DNA of 64,000 bases from Chiridota heheva (Eukaryota; Echinodermata; Holothuroidea; Apodida; Chiridotidae), in contig JAIGNY010000088.1 in the NCBI GenBank assembly GCA_020152595.1, positions 354,501 to 418,500 of the forward strand. Direction: 5' to 3'. A model generated the notes under the pieces. That model worked only from the letters and a program-made list of their open reading frames with translations. It searched no databases and had not been told where the DNA came from. The translations under genes were made by a program, and so were the position numbers. Numbering within the stretch: position 1 is the first letter of the stretch; each line of letters begins with the position of its first letter. Shown piece after piece: positions 62,089-64,000 of the stretch.

Positions 62089-63060
62089 CTGAAAATAACC
62101 AGACATCACAAACGATACAAATATCCTCGCTGCTAAAGCATGCTTTTCACCCTATGTCACAACTGCCATTCCACCCTCTGTTCTGCATGATATCCCATCC
62201 TATAACCCTCACTGCAGGAAATTTTACAACTATCATACCCCATTCACCTAACATCCCCCATTCACCTACCATCATTCATTTACCTACTATCCCAACGGAC
62301 CTTTTGCCATCCACTCATCTACCAAATCTATTCTTAACCAACTCATCATTCAGACTTCACTATAACCTCCACTCATTCCATTGCACTACAGCCAAACGAA
62401 TGAATGGTAAAGATGCTATATCCCCTCTTCACCAACTACGTTGGTGAGGGAAATAAAAATGCAAATTAATAATCATTGTTGTCGTCCACCTGCGGGTAAA
62501 TTGCCAGTAAAAAATACCATCATATTCTGAGTATGATAGTCTTTGATTTTAAGTTAGGGTCCAATTCATTCAAAATTTGTATGGAAGGGCTGACAGCTCA
62601 AAATGTTTACTTAAAGGAAAGGTATTGTCCCATAAGTACATATTAATCGTGAGAGATATGCAATATTATTAATCACACATCAGCCGGACCGAACATAGGG
62701 GTCTACATGTGTTATGGATAACATCACAGATTTCTTGCAATCAGGAATGAAAATTGACAATCGGAAGTAATGTTTCCAGCACGGTGGCAATCACTTCTGA
62801 ATTATCTATGGGACAATAACTTTCCTTTACCAACTTTCCTGAATATCAGTTATGTGTTTTTTCTAAATTTTATTTACTGAAAATTATGAAATAAAATTAA
62901 TATCATCATTTAGATGTTGACAGAGGTATGGTAAAGATTCATAAAATCTTTTCCAGAATCAGCTAGCTGCTCATTTTGTGGCAGAGGATAAAATCACATC
63001 ACAAATTAGAGGCCTGACCCCTGTATGTCGCCTTATTATAATTCTTCATCAACAGCTTAC
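62089..63060. other. Cav3 intron between the two domain II pore exons
   Basis: Scanned for a second copy of the turret/pore-helix exon (a stretch coding WAIVTVFQ before a donor); none is visible. It contains MITE family B copy 2. Confidence 0.6.
62611..62829. mobile_element. MITE family B, copy 2
   Basis: Ends 'ttaaaggaaaggtattgtcc' and 'gggacaataactttccttta' are inverted repeats; 'tgtttccagcacggtggcaa' and 'tcacttctgaat' match copy 1 at 12282-12529. The left arm is partly degraded inside. Confidence 0.75.
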
Positions 63061-63178
63061 CTGAAATACTGTCACTATTGCCCACAGTAAGGAGTCAAAG
63101 TTTTTGCGGTCACAAACTTTCTCTCCATCCTCGGTAATGTCACAGAATGAACAGCCAAAAAGATGCATTCCCAGGACA
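63061..63178 (-). CDS. Cav3: Cav3 exon: domain II end of S5, turret and pore helix
   Basis: One leading base plus 39 codons between a TCTAG acceptor and a CAG|GTAAGC donor. The peptide begins VLGMHLFGC (end of IIS5), runs through a short turret with three cysteines (GCSFC...VC) and ends [13 protein letters not shown], the domain II pore helix. This closely follows vertebrate Cav3. In mollusc Cav3 this turret is coded by mutually exclusive exons that change sodium permeability; only one version is visible here. It is the most 5' exon in the window and needs two bases from an upstream exon that lies outside. Confidence 0.95.
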
Positions 63179-64000
63179 CTAGATTGAAAAGAAGACTCGG
63201 TCAATTCATACTAAAATAAACATGAGGGAATATAAAAAGGGATAAGTCTAAAATGTTGCGCAAAAAGAAATGGAAGAAAATTTCAATATACAGACCCCTT
63301 TGTGAGGGAATGAACAAAAGATTTTATTGCACAACATGCACAGTTTTTGCTTCTTTTTTGTAATTTTAAATGATACCTTTTGGACAATTGAAAAATAACC
63401 CTTATGACTTTTCTTTCGCAATCTTATATCTATTTTATTAAAGGGAGTGTATCTAAGGCACCTGGGAGAGGTGTATATCACTTTGCCTCCTCCCTTGACA
63501 GCACTGTTTGGAAAATTGGTTACGTACACACAAATTATAAGAATGACCATTTTGGTTTTCTTTTTAGCTTTGTATATATTTTGCACATTTTGGCTGCCTT
63601 TCCCTGCCAGAATGCATTTATTATTTTTCCTAAAATCTTATTTTTGTTGTTACATATTGGGATTCATCTCCTCTCTGCTCCCATATTGTACACTTCAGTA
63701 CAGGATAGGCTTACATACTGTATGCAACAGCTAAAGAAGAAGTTTTTCCTGTAATTGATAATGCATCAGATAGTTATGGGTTATTTAACACCACACGGAC
63801 ATAGATTCATCTTCTTTGGATGAGCTTTGCATATAACAGCATACTTTCAATCTGTAAACTTCTCCCACGTTTATTTCATAAAAAGTCTTGTAAATTTGTT
63901 TACAACTTTTGTTAAAAATCAGGATTCTTAATAGTTCTTTTGATTTTGTTGTTATTGTTTTCTGATGATGCAATAGAAAGTCGTCTTAGCATCCATGAAC
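63179..64000. other. Cav3 intron upstream of the first visible exon
   Basis: No further Cav3 exon (domain II S1-S5) is visible. The overlapping plus-strand frames at 63404-63754 look like a dispersed repeat ('tttccctgccagaatgcatt' also resembles the repeats in the first kilobase). Confidence 0.5.

Noticed and set aside
63404..63754. Overlapping plus-strand frames of 95-116 codons
   Set aside because: Low-complexity, hydrophobic, two frames open at once and similarity to repeats in the first kilobase; no coding signature.

Overview
The window is AT-rich animal nuclear DNA with compact, conserved coding islands separated by introns of hundreds of bases to 14 kb. It carries one recognisable gene, on the minus strand: the alpha-1 subunit of a T-type (Cav3, low-voltage-activated) calcium channel, orthologous to vertebrate CACNA1G/H/I. 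The host looks like a marine invertebrate, possibly an echinoderm or another deuterostome. That guess rests on gene architecture, tRNA-derived SINEs and LINE tails; no species-level assignment is possible.

Transcription runs from high to low coordinates. The window starts inside domain II (end of S5, turret and pore at 63.1 kb). Domain I, the I-II linker and domain II S1-S4 lie beyond 64,000. It continues through domain II S6 (62 kb), a II-III linker spread over five exons (47.6-39.5 kb), domain III (36.7-27.3 kb), the III-IV linker, domain IV (23.6-8.6 kb) and the start of the C-terminal tail. I placed 21 exons with canonical AG/GT borders. They form one open frame of about 1,044 codons if a short form of the fourth exon is used. 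A 51-nt candidate tail exon lies at 5.3 kb. The pore residues E (domain II), D (III) and D (IV) fit the EEDD filter that defines T-type channels. The 3' end of the gene was not found and may lie below position 1.

The rest is intronic or flanking DNA rich in repeats. These include several families of short foldback elements (MITEs) whose ends coincide with TTAA, two short elements with a THAP-type DNA-binding ORF, truncated LINE 3' ends, tRNA-derived SINEs, (TA)n tracts up to about 530 bp, and minisatellites with units of 11, 27, 33, 52, 57/36 and 120 bp. The most striking is at 56.6-58.6 kb: one terminal inverted repeat of a TTAA-ended MITE appears to have expanded into about 29 copies of a 52-bp unit, arranged mostly as alternating A/B variants. 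No bacterial-type operon, CRISPR array or convincing second protein-coding gene was seen.
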